A stretch of 35,050 nucleotides of DNA. It comes from an uncultured Clostridia bacterium (GTDB taxonomy: Bacteria > Bacillota > Clostridia > TANB77 > CAG-508). The stretch lies in the NCBI GenBank assembly GCA_948485625.1, contig CAOMRW010000022.1, positions 1 through 35,050 on the forward strand, written 5' to 3'. Shown here in pieces: positions 17,309-26,489 of this stretch (positions are counted from its first letter, which is position 1; the number at the start of each line of letters is the position of its first letter). A model generated the notes under the pieces. It was given only the letters and a program-made list of their open reading frames with translations. It ran no database searches and was not told the DNA's origin. The position numbers and the translations under genes are program-made.

Positions 17309-19066
17309 ATGAAAGCAATTGAAATAAGAAATAAGTATTTAGAATTTTTTAAAAACCATGGACATACAGTAATACCATCAGCACCATTAATTCCAGAAAA
17401 TGACCCATCTGTATTATTTAATACAGCAGGAATGCAACCATTAGTACCATATTTATTAGGAGAAAAACATCCATTAGGAACAAGATTAACAGATTATCAA
17501 AAATGTGTAAGAACAAACGACATAGATGAAGTTGGAGATAATAGACACTTAACATACTTTGAAATGCTAGGAAACTGGTCATTAGGAGATTATTTTAAAG
17601 AAGAATCAATTCAAATGAGTTTTGACTTTTTAACAAAAGAATTACAAATACCAGTAGAAAAACTATCAGTTACAGTATTTGCAGGGGATGAAGACTGCCC
17701 AAGAGATGAAATAGCAGCAGAATGTTGGAAAAAAGCAGGAATACTAGATGGACATATTTATTATTATGGAAAAGATGACAACTGGTGGATAGCAGGAGAA
17801 GAAGGGCCATGTGGACCAGATACAGAAATGTTTTATGATACAGGAAAACAAGCATGTTCTTCAGAATGTCAACCATCATGTGATTGTGGTAAATATGTTG
17901 AAATATGGAATAATGTATTTATGGAATATTTTAAAGACAAAGATGGAAAATATACAAAATTATCACAAAAAAACGTTGATACAGGTTTAGGACTAGAAAG
18001 AATGACAATGTTATTACAAGGAAAAGAAACACCATTTGACACTGAACTTTTTAAACCAGTAATGGACAAGCTAGTAGAATTAGAAAAAGTAGATATAATA
18101 GAAAGTAGAAGAATAATAGCAGAACATTTACGTTCTAGTATGATGATAATATCAGATGGTGGAAGACCAAGTAATGTTGATAGAGGATATGTTTTAAGAA
18201 GATTAATACGTAGAATGGTAAGACATATGAATAAATTACAAATAAACTTAGATGAAATATCAACTTTAATAGATATAAATGTTGAAAACTTAAAACAAAT
18301 GTATCCAGAATTAGAAAATAATCATGAAATGATAAAATCAGTAATAATAGAAGAAAAAAACAAATTTATGAAAACACTAACACATGGCGAAAAAGAGTTT
18401 CAAAAAGAAATGAATAGAGCAAAAGAACAAAATAAAAATATAATAGAAGGACCAATTGTATTTAAATTATATGACACATATGGCTTCCCACCAGAAGTAA
18501 CAAAAGAACTTGCAGAAGAAAATGGAATGACAGTAGATATGAAAAAATTTGAAGAACTATTTAAAGAACATCAAGAAAAATCAAGACTAGGCTCAGAACA
18601 AAAATTTAAAGGTGGACTAGCAGAACAAAATGAAGTAACAGTAGCATATCATACAGCAACACACTTATTAAATGCAGCATTAAAGGTAGTATTAGGACCA
18701 GATACACATCAAAAAGGATCAAATATAACAGCAGAAAGAATGAGATTTGATTTTAACTGTGACCATAAGATGACTGATGAAGAGAAAAAACAAACAGAAG
18801 ATTTAGTAAACCAATGGATACAAGAAAACTTAGATGTAACAATAGAAGAAATGAAAAAAGAAGAAGCGATAAAATCAGGAGCAGAATGTATGTTTATAGA
18901 AAAATATCCAGATATTGTAACAGTATATTCTATTGGAACTATTTCAAAAGAACTATGTGGAGGACCTCATGTGAAAAATACAGCAGAATTAGGAAAGTTT
19001 AAAATAAAGAAAGAAGAAGCGAGTTCAGCAGGAATCAGAAGAATAAAAGCAATATTAGAGAAATAA
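17309..19066 (+). CDS. alaS: Alanyl-tRNA synthetase, compact form lacking the C-Ala domain
   Basis: The protein has 585 residues, far below the roughly 870 of usual AlaRS. ATG 17309 follows GGAAAGGAAG. The class II aminoacylation core is complete (FFKNHGHTVIPSAPLIP, RLTDYQKCVRTNDIDEVG, HLTYFEMLGNWSLGDYF, GLGLERMTMLLQG), followed by the tRNA recognition helices. The editing site keeps its zinc ligands: HTATH (His448, His452) and CGGPH (Cys550, His554). Missing are the beta-barrel segment that usually holds TPFYAESGGQ, and everything after the editing domain. It charges tRNA-Ala with alanine and probably clears mischarged serine or glycine. It is the only alaS seen here; a free C-Ala part could be elsewhere. 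Confidence 0.9.
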   Translation: MKAIEIRNKYLEFFKNHGHTVIPSAPLIPENDPSVLFNTAGMQPLVPYLLGEKHPLGTRLTDYQKCVRTNDIDEVGDNRHLTYFEMLGNWSLGDYFKEESIQMSFDFLTKELQIPVEKLSVTVFAGDEDCPRDEIAAECWKKAGILDGHIYYYGKDDNWWIAGEEGPCGPDTEMFYDTGKQACSSECQPSCDCGKYVEIWNNVFMEYFKDKDGKYTKLSQKNVDTGLGLERMTMLLQGKETPFDTELFKPVMDKLVELEKVDIIESRRIIAEHLRSSMMIISDGGRPSNVDRGYVLRRLIRRMVRHMNKLQINLDEISTLIDINVENLKQMYPELENNHEMIKSVIIEEKNKFMKTLTHGEKEFQKEMNRAKEQNKNIIEGPIVFKLYDTYGFPPEVTKELAEENGMTVDMKKFEELFKEHQEKSRLGSEQKFKGGLAEQNEVTVAYHTATHLLNAALKVVLGPDTHQKGSNITAERMRFDFNCDHKMTDEEKKQTEDLVNQWIQENLDVTIEEMKKEEAIKSGAECMFIEKYPDIVTVYSIGTISKELCGGPHVKNTAELGKFKIKKEEASSAGIRRIKAILEK

Positions 19067-19068
19067 TG

Positions 19069-19182
19069 AAAACTGTTTTTGGGGACGGAGGAAAAAAACA
19101 GTTTTCCGTGGGAATAAAATATAATGTAATAAAAATATTATATTAAAAACTGTTTTTTTCCTCCGTCCCCAAAAACAGTTTT
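19069..19182. repeat. Nested paired palindrome (copy 1) between alaS and the HIT gene
   Basis: Two 37-bp arms (19069-19105, 19146-19182) are perfect reverse complements, 40 bases apart. Each arm is itself a hairpin: AAAACTGTTTTT, then GGGGACGGAGG in the loop, then AAAAACAGTTTT. The element fills the whole gap from the alaS stop to the HIT ribosome binding site, and may act as a terminator for alaS. Confidence 0.9.
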
Positions 19183-19198
19183 TAAGAGAGGATAAAAA

Positions 19199-19543
19199 AT
19201 GGAAGATTGTTTATTTTGTAAAATTATAGAAGGTCAAATACCATCAAGTAAAGTATATGAAGATGATGAGATTTTAGCTTTTAATGATATAAACCCAGCA
19301 GCTCCGATTCATATATTAGTTATTCCTAAAAAACATATAACTTCATTAGCCCATATGGAAAAAGAGGATGAAATTATAGTTGGAAAAATATATGGAGTTA
19401 TAAATAAAATTGCAGAAGAAAAGGGTTTTAAGGAAAATGGATATAGAGTAATTGTGAATTGTGGTAGAGATGCAGGACAAGAGGTAATGCATTTACATTT
19501 TCATATATTAGCTGGTGAAAAATTTGGAGATAAAATTGTATAA
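19199..19543 (+). CDS. HIT-family nucleotide hydrolase (HINT type)
   Basis: This 114-residue protein is the full length of the family. The N-terminal CLFCKIIEGQIPS, the ALAFNDINPAAP-like segment (ILAFNDINPAAPIHILVIPKKH) and the histidine triad MHLHFHILAG are all present. The family hydrolyses purine nucleoside phosphoramidates and AMP-linked compounds in the cytoplasm. Two N-terminal cysteines (CLFC) with distal histidines may bind zinc, as in many bacterial members. Physiological substrate unknown. Confidence 0.92.
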   Translation: MEDCLFCKIIEGQIPSSKVYEDDEILAFNDINPAAPIHILVIPKKHITSLAHMEKEDEIIVGKIYGVINKIAEEKGFKENGYRVIVNCGRDAGQEVMHLHFHILAGEKFGDKIV

Positions 19544-19582
19544 ATTTGTAACATATGAAATAATGTAAATTTCTAAAAAAAA

Positions 19583-19611
19583 TTGTAAATAAAAATATAA
19601 TGTGCTATAAT
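19583..19611 (+). promoter_or_regulatory. Promoter of the sortase gene
   Basis: -35 TTGTAA (19583-19588), 17-bp spacer and -10 TATAAT (19606-19611) precede the sortase start by 36 bases. Confidence 0.65.
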
Positions 19612-19646
19612 ATAAGTAGAGTTAAATTGTACGGAGGTAAAAAGTT

Positions 19647-20354
19647 ATGTTTGAGAGTAAATATAGTAAAGTATTAACAAGTATATTGATTATAGTGATT
19701 ATAGCAATAGTTGGATTATTAGGATTTTTAGCATTTGATTATGTAAAGAAAATTAATACAACAAAACAAGCATCTGATTTTGTTGAAAATTATCAAGGAG
19801 AAGTTAATTCAGGAAATCAAAATGTTATTGAAAATAATGTAAATGAGGTCCAAGAGAATGTTACATTAAATGAAACAAATGAAACACCAATAATAGGTTC
19901 TGGAAATTCAGGAACAAATACAAACACAGGTACAGTAACTAAGAAAAAATATAAAAATTATACAGTAGCTGGAACTATGAAAATACCTTCAATAAATCTT
20001 GAATATCCAGTAGTTGAAGAAATAACAACAACAGCATTAGAAACAGCATTAGTAGTTTTATATCCAAATGGAGATAATTTAAATATGCCAGGAAATACAG
20101 TTATAATAGGTCATAATTATAGAAATGGTTTATTTTTCTCTAATTTAAAGAAGTTATCTAATGGTGCTAAAATATATGTAACAGATTTCAGAGGAAAAAG
20201 TTTAACATATGAAGTTTATAATAAGTTTGAAGCTTCTTCAACTGATACATCTTTTTATTCAAGAGATACAAATGGGCTAGCTGAGTTGACATTATCTACA
20301 TGTACAGATGCTAGTAATGATCAAAGAACAATTATTTTTGCAAAACAGATTTAA
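19647..20354 (+). CDS. Sortase (class D-like cysteine transpeptidase)
   Basis: This 235-residue protein has an N-terminal membrane anchor (LTSILIIVIIAIVGLLGFLAF), a low-complexity Asn/Thr-rich stalk (about 45-98), then the sortase beta-barrel. The catalytic residues are His156 (IIGHNYRNG), Cys219 (TLSTC) and Arg227. Sortases cleave a C-terminal sorting signal and attach surface proteins to the cell wall. No LPXTG-type substrate or pilin gene is nearby, so it probably acts as a general housekeeping enzyme. The class is assigned from the TLSTCT motif and overall length only. Confidence 0.88.
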   Translation: MFESKYSKVLTSILIIVIIAIVGLLGFLAFDYVKKINTTKQASDFVENYQGEVNSGNQNVIENNVNEVQENVTLNETNETPIIGSGNSGTNTNTGTVTKKKYKNYTVAGTMKIPSINLEYPVVEEITTTALETALVVLYPNGDNLNMPGNTVIIGHNYRNGLFFSNLKKLSNGAKIYVTDFRGKSLTYEVYNKFEASSTDTSFYSRDTNGLAELTLSTCTDASNDQRTIIFAKQI

Positions 20355-20394
20355 ATTTTGTTAATTTATATGTTAGGATAAGATATTTATAAAA

Positions 20395-20437
20395 AATAGA
20401 TAAAAGCTAAAAGTTTATGGCTTTTGTCTATTTTTTT
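20395..20437 (+). terminator. Rho-independent terminator after the sortase gene
   Basis: A 13-bp stem AATAGATAAAAGC (20395-20407) / GCTTTTGTCTATT (20420-20432) with one G-U pair is followed by a T-run. Confidence 0.8.
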
Positions 20438-20517
20438 GACATTAAATTTTAAAAAATACTTTTAAAAAAGTGAAAAATGTTATACAATATACAAAAATAA
20501 AATATGAGGAGAAAGAT

Positions 20518-22200
20518 ATGAATAAAAAATGGCAGATATATGAAATAGATGAACTAGAAGTTAAAAGAATATCAGATAAATATAATGTAAATGAACTTCT
20601 ATCTTCCATACTTATAAATAGAGGCATTAAAGAAGATATAGAAGTTTTTTTAAATCCAACAAGACAAAACTTTCATAATCCATTTTTGATGCCAGATATG
20701 AATGTAGCTGTAGAAAGAATAATAAAAGCAATAGAGAAAAAAGAAAAAATTATAATTTATGGGGATTATGATGTAGATGGTATAACAAGTATAACTGTAC
20801 TAAAAAGTTTTTTACAAGATAGAGGAATACAAGTAGGACAATATATTCCAAATAGATTAGAAGAAGGGTATGGGCTAAATAAACCAGCTATAGAAGAAAT
20901 AGCAAAAAATAAATATCAATTAATGATAACAGTAGATTGTGGGATTTCAGGAATAGAAGAGATTGAATATGCAAATTCTTTAGGAATAGAAACAATAGTA
21001 ACAGACCATCATGAAGTCGGAGAGAGACTTCCAAATGCACTTGCTGTTGTAGATGCAAAAAGAAAAGATAACCAATATCCATGTAGAGATTTAGCTGGAG
21101 TTGGTGTTGTATTTAAATTAATACAAGCAATTGGAATAAAATTAAGATTAGATGAAAAAGAATATTTAAAATATCTGGATATTGTATGTGTAGGAACAAT
21201 ATCAGATATAGTTCCATTAGTTGATGAAAATAGAGTTATTGCAAAATTAGGTTTAATGTTAGTTAAGCAAACAAGAAATATGGGATTAAAATCTTTATTA
21301 ATATCATCAGGGTATAAAAATATAGACTCAAATACAATTTCATTTGGAGTTGCTCCAAGAATAAATGCATGTGGAAGAATGGGACATGCAGATGAAGCAT
21401 TAAAATTATTTTTATCAAAAGATATTTATGAAGTAAATGAATTAACAAAAAAATTAAATGAATATAATACACTAAGACAGCAAAAGGAAAAAGCAATTTA
21501 TGAAGATGCAATTAATCAAATTGAAAATAATAGATTATATGAAAAAAATGCAATAGTAATTGGTGGAGAAAATTGGCATCATGGAGTAATTGGTATAGTA
21601 TCTTCAAAGATTACAGATTTGTACTTTAAACCAAGCATCTTATTATGTTATGAAGATGATTTAGCAAAAGGTTCTGGAAGAAGTATACCAGGATTTGACT
21701 TACATGAAGCATTAATGAAATGTCAAGATACAATAGATAGATTTGGTGGACATGCTATGGCAATAGGAATTACAATAAAAAGAGACAAATTTAAAGAATT
21801 TTCAGAAAAAGTTGAAGAAATTGCAAAAGATGCTAAAATAGATGAAATTATTCCTATTATAAATATAGATGCAAAAATTAATTTAAATGAGATTAATAAA
21901 GAAATGGTAGAAAGTTTAAAACAATTAGAACCATTTGGTGAGGGAAATAAAACGCCAATATTTGTATTTAAAAATTTAAAGATTGATTCTATAAGAGCAT
22001 TAACAGAAGGAAAACATATTAAGATGACTTTAAAAGATGGAAATACTATTGTAAATAGTATAGGATTTAATTTAGGATATTTAGCTGAGGAGTATAGAAT
22101 TGGTGATAAAATTGATGTTGTAGGAACTTTAGAAATAAATACTTTTAATGGTGTTGATAATTTACAGATTAATATTAAAGATGTTATGAAGTCAATTTAA
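20518..22200 (+). CDS. recJ: Single-stranded-DNA-specific exonuclease RecJ
   Basis: The protein has 560 residues. ATG 20518 follows GAGGAGAAAG; an earlier in-frame start lacks a site. DHH phosphoesterase motifs occur in order: IYGDYDVDGITS, VTVDCGISG, VTDHHEVGE and VVDAKRKD, which bind the two metal ions. RINACGRMGHADEAL and the DHHA1 part (GSGRSIPGFDLHEAL, FGGHAMAIGI) follow, with an OB-fold tail. RecJ degrades single-stranded DNA 5' to 3' in recombination and mismatch repair. The length is typical. Confidence 0.93.
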   Translation: MNKKWQIYEIDELEVKRISDKYNVNELLSSILINRGIKEDIEVFLNPTRQNFHNPFLMPDMNVAVERIIKAIEKKEKIIIYGDYDVDGITSITVLKSFLQDRGIQVGQYIPNRLEEGYGLNKPAIEEIAKNKYQLMITVDCGISGIEEIEYANSLGIETIVTDHHEVGERLPNALAVVDAKRKDNQYPCRDLAGVGVVFKLIQAIGIKLRLDEKEYLKYLDIVCVGTISDIVPLVDENRVIAKLGLMLVKQTRNMGLKSLLISSGYKNIDSNTISFGVAPRINACGRMGHADEALKLFLSKDIYEVNELTKKLNEYNTLRQQKEKAIYEDAINQIENNRLYEKNAIVIGGENWHHGVIGIVSSKITDLYFKPSILLCYEDDLAKGSGRSIPGFDLHEALMKCQDTIDRFGGHAMAIGITIKRDKFKEFSEKVEEIAKDAKIDEIIPIINIDAKINLNEINKEMVESLKQLEPFGEGNKTPIFVFKNLKIDSIRALTEGKHIKMTLKDGNTIVNSIGFNLGYLAEEYRIGDKIDVVGTLEINTFNGVDNLQINIKDVMKSI

Positions 22201-22201
22201 G

Positions 22202-22232
22202 TGTGACAAAGGGGGCGTCCCTTTTTGGCACA
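22202..22232. repeat. Single imperfect palindrome with GGGGGCGTCCC centre
   Basis: TGTGACAAAGGG pairs with CCCTTTTTGGCACA across a GGCGT loop, with a 2-nt bulge and one mismatch. It starts directly after the recJ stop. It resembles one arm of the paired GGGAC palindromes elsewhere in the window and may end recJ transcription. Confidence 0.6.
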
Positions 22233-22247
22233 TTTTGATAAAAGAGA

Positions 22248-22270
22248 AATGGCTATATAATATAGCCATT
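22248..22270. terminator. Palindrome downstream of the small membrane protein gene
   Basis: AATGGCTATAT-A-ATATAGCCATT is a perfect inverted repeat; on the minus strand it follows the small gene. The U-tract is weak. Confidence 0.5.
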
Positions 22271-22325
22271 AATTGAATAAAGAATATCTTAATTGTATTT
22301 TGGATATTTAATATAAATCTATCTT

Positions 22326-22553
22326 TTAGTAATTACTTTCTTCTTTTGAAATGCTAATTGCTGCAATAAAATAAGATATTGAATTGGTTGCTAAAATAAT
22401 AAACATTATCAAAGAAAGTATTCCTAAAAGGGAAAAACCTATATTAATAAGCACAGTAAGAAATATAAAAACTACTGTTAAAATTAAGAAAAGATAAGAA
22501 AATAATAAACACCAAATACCATGTTCAAACCGCAATTTTACAGAATCGCTCAT
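22326..22553 (-). CDS. Small membrane protein of unknown function
   Basis: This 75-residue protein has two hydrophobic helices (ILTVVFIFLTVLINIGFSLLGILSLIMFII as a long or hairpin segment, then ISYFIAAISI). The ATG at 22553 is preceded by AAGGAG at 22560-22565, which supports a real gene on this strand. No motif identifies a function. It stands between recJ and relA with its own orientation, so it is probably transcribed alone. Confidence 0.6.
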   Translation of the reverse strand: MSDSVKLRFEHGIWCLLFSYLFLILTVVFIFLTVLINIGFSLLGILSLIMFIILATNSISYFIAAISISKEESNY

Positions 22554-22734
22554 AAGATTCTCCTTTCATAATGTGAACTAAATAAACTTTAGTTGTTTGT
22601 AAATACTGAACAATTTTGTTACATACAGAATTATACTATGATTTACATAAAAAGTCAAATGATAAATATTAATTTAAAATTAGAAAAATATAATTGGTAA
22701 AATAATTTTAATCGAAAATAAGAGGTGATATATA

Positions 22735-24930
22735 ATGCAAGAATTTAATAAAGAAATAACGATACAGGATATAATTGCAAAAAAGAAGCAAGTAACAAAA
22801 AGAGTAGATACAAAAACAATAATGAAAGCATATAATTATGCAGTAGAGCATCATGGAGACCAAAAGAGACGTTCAGGAGAACCATATATAATACACCCAA
22901 TAAATGTAGCATATATTTTAGCAGGAGTAGGGCTAGATGAAGCAACAATATGTGCAGCTCTTTTACATGATGTTGTAGAAGATACAGATGCAACTGATAG
23001 TGATTTAAGAAGAGATTTTGGCGATGAAGTTGCAGATATGGTTGCAGGGGTTACTAAATTAGGAAGTATGATGTTTTCATCAGTTGAAGAACAACAAGTA
23101 GAAGATTATAGAAAAATGTTTTTGGCAATGGGAAAAGATATAAGAGTAATAATAATAAAACTTGCAGATAGACTTCATAACATGAGAACATTAAAGTTTT
23201 TGAAGAGAGAAAGACAAATAGCAAATGCAAAAGAAACAATGGAAATATATGCTCCTCTTGCAAATCGTTTAGGATTATATTCTATGAAATGGGAACTTGA
23301 AGATTTATCATTCAAATATTTACATCCTGAAGAATATCATGAATTAGTTGAAGGAATAAATAAGAAAAGAGAAGAAAGACTTAAATTTATTGAAAAGATA
23401 ATGGATGATATACGAGTTCAATTGAAAAAGCAACATATAGAAGCAGAAGTAACTGGAAGAGCAAAACATTTATATAGTATATATAGAAAAATGCAAAGAG
23501 ATGATAAAGGATTAGATGAGATATATGATTTATTTGCATTGCGTATATTAGTAAACTCAGTAAAAGACTGTTATACAGCATTAGGAATTGTACATGAATT
23601 ATATAGTCCAATGCCAGGGAGATTTAAAGATTATATATCAGTACCAAAGCCTAATATGTATCAATCAATACACACAACACTTTTAGGAGAAAAAGGAACA
23701 CCATTTGAAGTTCAAATACGTACATGGGATATGCATAGAATTGCGGAATATGGAATTGCAGCACATTGGGCATATAAAGAAGCTAATTTTATGGGAAGAG
23801 GAAAGCAAGTTGTAAAAGTACAAGAAGATAAATTAGCATGGCTTAGAGAATCTTTAGAATGGCAAAGAGAAATGCAAGACCCACAAGAGTTTTTAGATAC
23901 ATTAAAAACAGAATTATTTGAGGATGAAGCATATGTATTTACTCCTAAGGGAGCAATAAAAGTATTGCCAAGAGGAGCTACACCAATAGATTTTGCATAT
24001 TCAATACATGAACAAATAGGACATCATATGACTGGATGTAAAATAAATAGTAAAATGATGCCAATAATAACACCTCTAAAAAGTGGAGACATTATTGAAA
24101 TAATAACATCAGATAATTCAAAAGGGCCAAGCAGAGATTGGTTAAAATTTGTAAAAAGTACAAAAGCCAAAAATAAAATTCAAAGTTGGTTTAAAAAAGA
24201 ACAAAAAACAGAAAATATAGAAAAAGGAAAAGATTTAGTAGAAAAAGAATTGAAGAGAATTGGATTTACACATGCAGATTTATTTAAAACAGAATATATA
24301 GAGCCAATGTTAGATAGATATAAATACAAAGATATAGAAGAAATGTATGCAGCAGTAGGATTTGGAGCAAATTCAGCAGGAAAAGTAGTTGCTAGGATGT
24401 TACAAGAATACAGAAAAGAACATGAAGAAGAAAACATAGAAGAAAAAATAGAACAATTAAACAAACAAAGAGAAAAAAAGCAAAAACCATCAAGTTCTGG
24501 AATAGTTGTAAAAGGAATAGACAATTGTTTAGTAAAATTATCAAAATGTTGTAATCCACTACCAGGAGATGAAATAATAGGATATATTACAAAAGGAAGA
24601 GGAGTATCTGTTCATAGAAAAGATTGTGTAAATGTAAATGAATTACTTTCAGAAGAAAATAGAATTATAGATGTTAGATGGTATGAAGAAACTAAAGAAT
24701 CTTATAATGTAAATATTGAGGTCTTAGCGAATGACAGAAATGGTTTATTAGTAGAAATATTAAATTCTATAAAAGAGACTAAAGCTAAACTTATGGGAGT
24801 TAATACTAAGACAACTAAAGAGAGAATTGCAATAATTGATTTAAATATTGAAGTTGAGAATATTGAGGAATTGAATAAGGTTATAAAAGTTATTAAAAAA
24901 GTTGATAGTGTTTATGAAGTTAGAAGATAG
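22735..24930 (+). CDS. relA: RelA/SpoT bifunctional (p)ppGpp synthetase/hydrolase
   Basis: The protein has 731 residues, full length. Domains in order: the HD hydrolase (HHGDQKRRSGEPYIIHPINVA, LLHDVVEDTDAT, LADRLHNMRTL), the synthetase (RAKHLYSIYRKM, YDLFALRILV, GRFKDYISVPKPNMYQSIHT, FEVQIRTWDMH), then TGS (VFTPKGAIKVLPRGATPIDFAYSIH), a linker with the conserved cysteine region (VKLSKCCNPLPGDEIIGYITKGRGVSVHRKDC) and a C-terminal ACT domain. RFKD suggests the GDP-preferring, bifunctional Rel type with active hydrolase. It controls the stringent response. GAGGTG precedes the ATG. Confidence 0.95.
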   Translation: MQEFNKEITIQDIIAKKKQVTKRVDTKTIMKAYNYAVEHHGDQKRRSGEPYIIHPINVAYILAGVGLDEATICAALLHDVVEDTDATDSDLRRDFGDEVADMVAGVTKLGSMMFSSVEEQQVEDYRKMFLAMGKDIRVIIIKLADRLHNMRTLKFLKRERQIANAKETMEIYAPLANRLGLYSMKWELEDLSFKYLHPEEYHELVEGINKKREERLKFIEKIMDDIRVQLKKQHIEAEVTGRAKHLYSIYRKMQRDDKGLDEIYDLFALRILVNSVKDCYTALGIVHELYSPMPGRFKDYISVPKPNMYQSIHTTLLGEKGTPFEVQIRTWDMHRIAEYGIAAHWAYKEANFMGRGKQVVKVQEDKLAWLRESLEWQREMQDPQEFLDTLKTELFEDEAYVFTPKGAIKVLPRGATPIDFAYSIHEQIGHHMTGCKINSKMMPIITPLKSGDIIEIITSDNSKGPSRDWLKFVKSTKAKNKIQSWFKKEQKTENIEKGKDLVEKELKRIGFTHADLFKTEYIEPMLDRYKYKDIEEMYAAVGFGANSAGKVVARMLQEYRKEHEEENIEEKIEQLNKQREKKQKPSSSGIVVKGIDNCLVKLSKCCNPLPGDEIIGYITKGRGVSVHRKDCVNVNELLSEENRIIDVRWYEETKESYNVNIEVLANDRNGLLVEILNSIKETKAKLMGVNTKTTKERIAIIDLNIEVENIEELNKVIKVIKKVDSVYEVRR

Positions 24931-24931
24931 G

Positions 24932-24982
24932 AATGTCCCAAAGGGACGTTTCTTTTGGGACATTTTTGTCCCGTTGGGGACA
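24932..24982. repeat. Two consecutive palindromes of the GGGAC type after relA
   Basis: AATGTCCCAAA (24932-24942) pairs with TTTGGGACATT (24954-24964) around a loop containing GGGACG. Immediately after, TGTCCC (24967-24972) pairs with GGGACA (24977-24982). They overlap no confirmed coding sequence and may terminate relA. Confidence 0.75.
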
Positions 24983-25040
24983 TATGTGCAAAAGTAAACT
25001 AGCTTTTTATGATATATTTTTAAATAGAAGGAGCAAAAAA

Positions 25041-25691
25041 ATGGTATTAAAAGAACTAAAGATACAAACTTGGATAGGTGATAAAACAAATTGTTATGTT
25101 ATATTTGATGAAAATAGTAAAGAAATTATGTGTATAGATCCAGCTGGTGATGTTGAGAAAGTTGAAGATTTAATTAAAAATGTATTTAAGGGAAAATTGA
25201 AATATATATATTTGACACATTGTCATGGAGACCATATTGCAGGAGTAACCGAACTAAAGAAGCGTTGTGGTGGAAAAGTTTTAATTCATAGAATAGATGC
25301 TCCAGGATTAAATGATGTTAATATTAATTTGTCTCAATATATAGGCTTACCTGAAATAGAACTTGAAGCAGATTCTAGAATAGATGATGATGATTTAATT
25401 CATTTAGGGGAATTACAATTTAGAGTAATTCATACACCTGGTCATACTGCTGGTTCTACATCTCTTTATTGTGAAAAAGAAAAATGCTTATTTTCTGGTG
25501 ATACAATTTTTGCTGGAACTTGGGGAAGAACAGATTTGCCAACATCTAGTAGAGAAGATATTATGAACGCTATTATGAATAAGATATTAGTGTTACCAGA
25601 TGATACTTTTATATATCCTGGACATGGAAAAGCTACTATGTTAAAAGATGAAAAAACTATTTATTTGGATTTAAAGCCTAAAATGTGGTAA
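25041..25691 (+). CDS. MBL-fold metallo-hydrolase (glyoxalase II-like)
   Basis: The protein has 216 residues. ATG 25041 follows AAGGAG (25028-25033); a longer frame beginning at 24933 would translate the upstream palindromes and is rejected. Metal ligands: THCHGDH (HxHxDH), then HTPGHTAGS, FSGDTIFAG and YPGHGKAT. This matches glyoxalase II / YcbL-type proteins with two zinc or iron ions. The substrate may be a thioester or other ester. No partner glyoxalase I is in view. Confidence 0.88.
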   Translation: MVLKELKIQTWIGDKTNCYVIFDENSKEIMCIDPAGDVEKVEDLIKNVFKGKLKYIYLTHCHGDHIAGVTELKKRCGGKVLIHRIDAPGLNDVNINLSQYIGLPEIELEADSRIDDDDLIHLGELQFRVIHTPGHTAGSTSLYCEKEKCLFSGDTIFAGTWGRTDLPTSSREDIMNAIMNKILVLPDDTFIYPGHGKATMLKDEKTIYLDLKPKMW

Positions 25692-25697
25692 TTAATG

Positions 25698-25726
25698 TTG
25701 AATTTTTTATGTATACATGTTATAAT
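25698..25726 (+). promoter_or_regulatory. Promoter of the 110-residue unknown gene
   Basis: -35 TTGAAT (25698-25703), 17-bp spacer and -10 TATAAT (25721-25726). Confidence 0.65.
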
Positions 25727-25771
25727 GATATAGTAACCGATGTAAAAATGCTTTTGTAAGGAGGTACAACT

Positions 25772-26104
25772 ATGCTGAATACTAATATTTCTTTTCAAGA
25801 GGCTCAGGAAAATGGTTATGCTATTTCAGAAGATATAACAACTGATAGTGTAATTATATATTCACCGTTTTGTCGTAAGCTTGTAACAATAACTGGACTG
25901 GATGAAGGAATGGTTAAAGTCCATCTTGAAAGAGGGGATTTATTGTATGCTTCAAAAGTAGATATTAGATTTTTTAGTCTGGATTCTTTTGAAAAGAAGA
26001 TGATGCGGATTGATATGGAGATACCTGAACAGAAATGTAAGAGGTGTACATGTATGATTACTGAGGATAAGGAACAGGTGGCTGTAAGTCCGCATTGGAA
26101 CTGA
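25772..26104 (+). CDS. Hypothetical protein (110 residues) with C-terminal cysteine cluster
   Basis: AAGGAGGT precedes the ATG. The N-terminal 80 residues look like a small beta fold (SVIIYSPFCRKLVTITGLDEGMVKVHLE). The end carries C-x2-C-x-C (KCKRCTCMI), a possible metal site. No family is recognised. Codons and base composition are less A-rich than in neighbouring genes, so it may have been acquired. It has its own promoter and terminator. Confidence 0.6.
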   Translation: MLNTNISFQEAQENGYAISEDITTDSVIIYSPFCRKLVTITGLDEGMVKVHLERGDLLYASKVDIRFFSLDSFEKKMMRIDMEIPEQKCKRCTCMITEDKEQVAVSPHWN

Positions 26105-26137
26105 TGTATTTACATTAAGTTGAATTACAAAGCGAAA

Positions 26138-26168
26138 GGGAACATAGATTTTCTGTGTTCTCTTTTTT
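26138..26168 (+). terminator. Rho-independent terminator after the 110-residue gene
   Basis: GAACATAG pairs with CTGTGTTC (one G-U pair) around ATTTT, followed by CTCTTTTTT. Confidence 0.7.
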
Positions 26169-26203
26169 GGCTGTTATAAGAGAAATTATTTTTATGTAAG
26201 TGC

Positions 26204-26232
26204 TTGAAAAAGTAGCAAAATGATGCTATACT
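26204..26232 (+). promoter_or_regulatory. Promoter of the 62-residue unknown gene
   Basis: -35 TTGAAA (26204-26209), 17-bp spacer and -10 TATACT (26227-26232). Confidence 0.65.
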
Positions 26233-26275
26233 TTATATCGTAGCTGAAAGTTGAGTGTGCATAAGGAGGACATGT

Positions 26276-26464
26276 ATGACCAAAGTATCAGAAGAATTTT
26301 ATAATCAAGGTTACAAACTTGATGGAGAAGGTATGCGGATTGACATTATTAATCCTGAAGGAAAGAAAGAATATGAAATCTTTTTTTTAGAAGATTATGT
26401 TTTGATTATGAATAGGTATGGCTTTGCGTTTGTTGGTGATTTATATGAGATAGATGTAGAATAA
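26276..26464 (+). CDS. Hypothetical protein (62 residues)
   Basis: ATG 26276 lies six bases after AAGGAGG (26263-26269). An out-of-frame ATG at 26272 gives only a ten-codon frame. The acidic small protein reads MTKVSEEFYNQGYKL and ends GFAFVGDLYEIDVE, probably a compact beta-rich fold. No family recognised. Like the preceding unknown gene it is a single-gene unit with consensus promoter and terminator. Confidence 0.55.
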   Translation: MTKVSEEFYNQGYKLDGEGMRIDIINPEGKKEYEIFFLEDYVLIMNRYGFAFVGDLYEIDVE

Positions 26465-26489
26465 TGAGCCAAGTGTTTAGAAAGTGCAG

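Noticed and set aside
24180..24524. Minus-strand open frame in relA
   Set aside because: It lies wholly inside the relA coding region, with no ribosome binding site and a Ser/Phe-rich composition typical of antisense shadow frames.
24933..25040. N-terminal extension of the MBL hydrolase (MSQRDVSFGTFLSRWGHMC...)
   Set aside because: It is a translation of the palindromic repeats after relA; the family start and a good ribosome binding site are at 25041.
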